DNA of 30,684 nucleotides, taken from assembly GCA_018398765.1 (NCBI GenBank), contig JAHBMJ010001453.1, positions 1-30,684 of the forward strand, read 5' to 3'. Within the stretch, counting starts at the first letter, position 1. Every line of letters starts with the position of its first letter. Shown one piece after another: positions 29,839-30,684 of this stretch. The notes beneath the pieces were generated by a model. The model had not been told where the DNA came from. It worked only from the letters and a program-made list of their open reading frames with translations, and ran no database searches. A program made the translations under genes and the position numbers. This DNA is from Chromera velia (Eukaryota; Sar; Chromeraceae).

Positions 29839-30684
29839 CGGTCACTTTGCTCAACTCTCTGCCTCCTCCTGTGGCAAGTCACAATGCTGCACGAGAGTTC
29901 GGTACAAGCAACAGGAGTTCTGAATTGGGCAACCAAGCTGTGGTTGAGGAAACAAACATACACAGCTGGGAGGAAGCTAATGGTCAGTGAGAAGGGATCA
30001 CTCAAGAAAGTGAGAAGATGAAACCAGACTGACAGATCGAGACGGAACGACACAATAACGTTCAGAAAGAGCAGAATGAATGGCGCTTCCCTTCCGTCTA
30101 CATGCTGCTGCACCTTCTGGAAAGTATGGCCAAAAGAGTCTCCAGACTATATATTATGGCAATAATTGTGCTCTTCACCGTGTGCATGCATGCAAATGGC
30201 CCCGGAAAGCGAAGCGGGGGGCGCTTAGAAAACAGAAATACCCCAGCCCACGTGCATGCACGCTGTCTTTCGGCAAAAATCTGACGCAAGCAAGCTTGCG
30301 AACGGCCCCGGAAAGCAAGAAAAAATTGCAACTGCATGGTTGACGCATGCTATATATATAGGCATAATAATATAGCTGCTTGAAGTGGATTGAAGCCACA
30401 TAGAAAAGTGCACTCACATGCAGTCAGGAGGGGGATAACCCGGATATATGTAAAACTTCATTTGTTTTCTAAAAAATACTGTAGAATACGGCCTGGACTA
30501 AACCTATAAACAAATTTATCAACAATTTTTATAACTTGTTATCATTAAAAAAACCTCACTGCAAACTTTTAAGACTTAATCAAGAAATGACTCTTAATGA
30601 CTCCTTAACGCTCACTATGGTTTCATTTATTATGTCTCAATCTTCAAAGTACGTTCACTGCGTTGAGTTCATCTGTTTGAAGAT
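29839..30684. promoter_or_regulatory. Upstream region of the NYN gene with TGCATGCA sites, then AT-rich DNA
   Basis: Three TGCATGCA octamers lie at 30183, 30187 and 30253, about 350-420 bases upstream of the start codon. The block GGCCCCGGAAAGC occurs twice in direct orientation (near 30198 and 30304). From about 30340 the sequence is AT-rich with no recognisable gene. Whether the motifs serve the NYN gene or an unseen gene to the right cannot be told. Confidence 0.35.

Overview
The window looks like nuclear DNA of a unicellular eukaryote. Five genes can be read, three of them split by GT-AG introns. Gene-bearing islands are loaded with di- and tetranucleotide microsatellites and are separated by AT-rich tracts full of transposable elements. 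One product begins with a signal peptide whose predicted mature end starts with Phe followed by a basic stretch, which is the bipartite plastid leader of algae with secondary plastids. TGCATGCA clusters, a motif bound by an ApiAP2 factor in apicomplexans, lie in two of the putative promoters. Together these suggest a photosynthetic alveolate such as a chromerid (for example Chromera). That is an inference; no organellar, rRNA or bacterial feature is present.

Layout. 1-2939: AT-rich DNA with a 738-bp terminal-inverted-repeat element (538-1275) flanked by a perfect 7-bp target duplication. 2940-12350: one minus-strand LTR retroelement of 9.4 kb. Its two LTRs are about 500 bp each, run TG-to-(near)CA, and are about 95% alike where compared by eye. 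Each LTR has been broken by a different later insertion (905 bp in the left LTR, about 1.24 kb in the right LTR), so the pair is only visible when the two loci are compared with each other. A polypurine tract abuts the left LTR, a decayed gag lies at 8230-9685, and long tandem repeats fill the leader. I see no reverse transcriptase or integrase.

12638-16053: two divergent genes for predicted secreted proteins, a four-exon minus gene (439 aa) and a single-exon plus gene (285 aa). They share a 600-bp intergenic region with five TGCATGCA sites. 17353-19302: a three-exon minus gene for the RNase P/MRP protein Pop4 (Rpp29), placed by its conserved core and C-terminal motif. It is head-to-head with 20156-23767, a six-exon plus gene for a 372-aa putative plastid protein of unknown function. 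25747-26872: a second hAT-like TIR element carrying a decayed open frame. 28840-29838: an intronless minus gene for a NYN/PIN-like nuclease-fold protein with a long Pro/Ala/Ser-rich insert.

The three spliced gene models rest on reading-frame phase agreeing at all ten introns, plus homology for Pop4. No transcripts were available. Four of the ten introns start GTCAG rather than GTRAG, and several 5' splice sites run straight into a tetranucleotide array of the same 4-base period.
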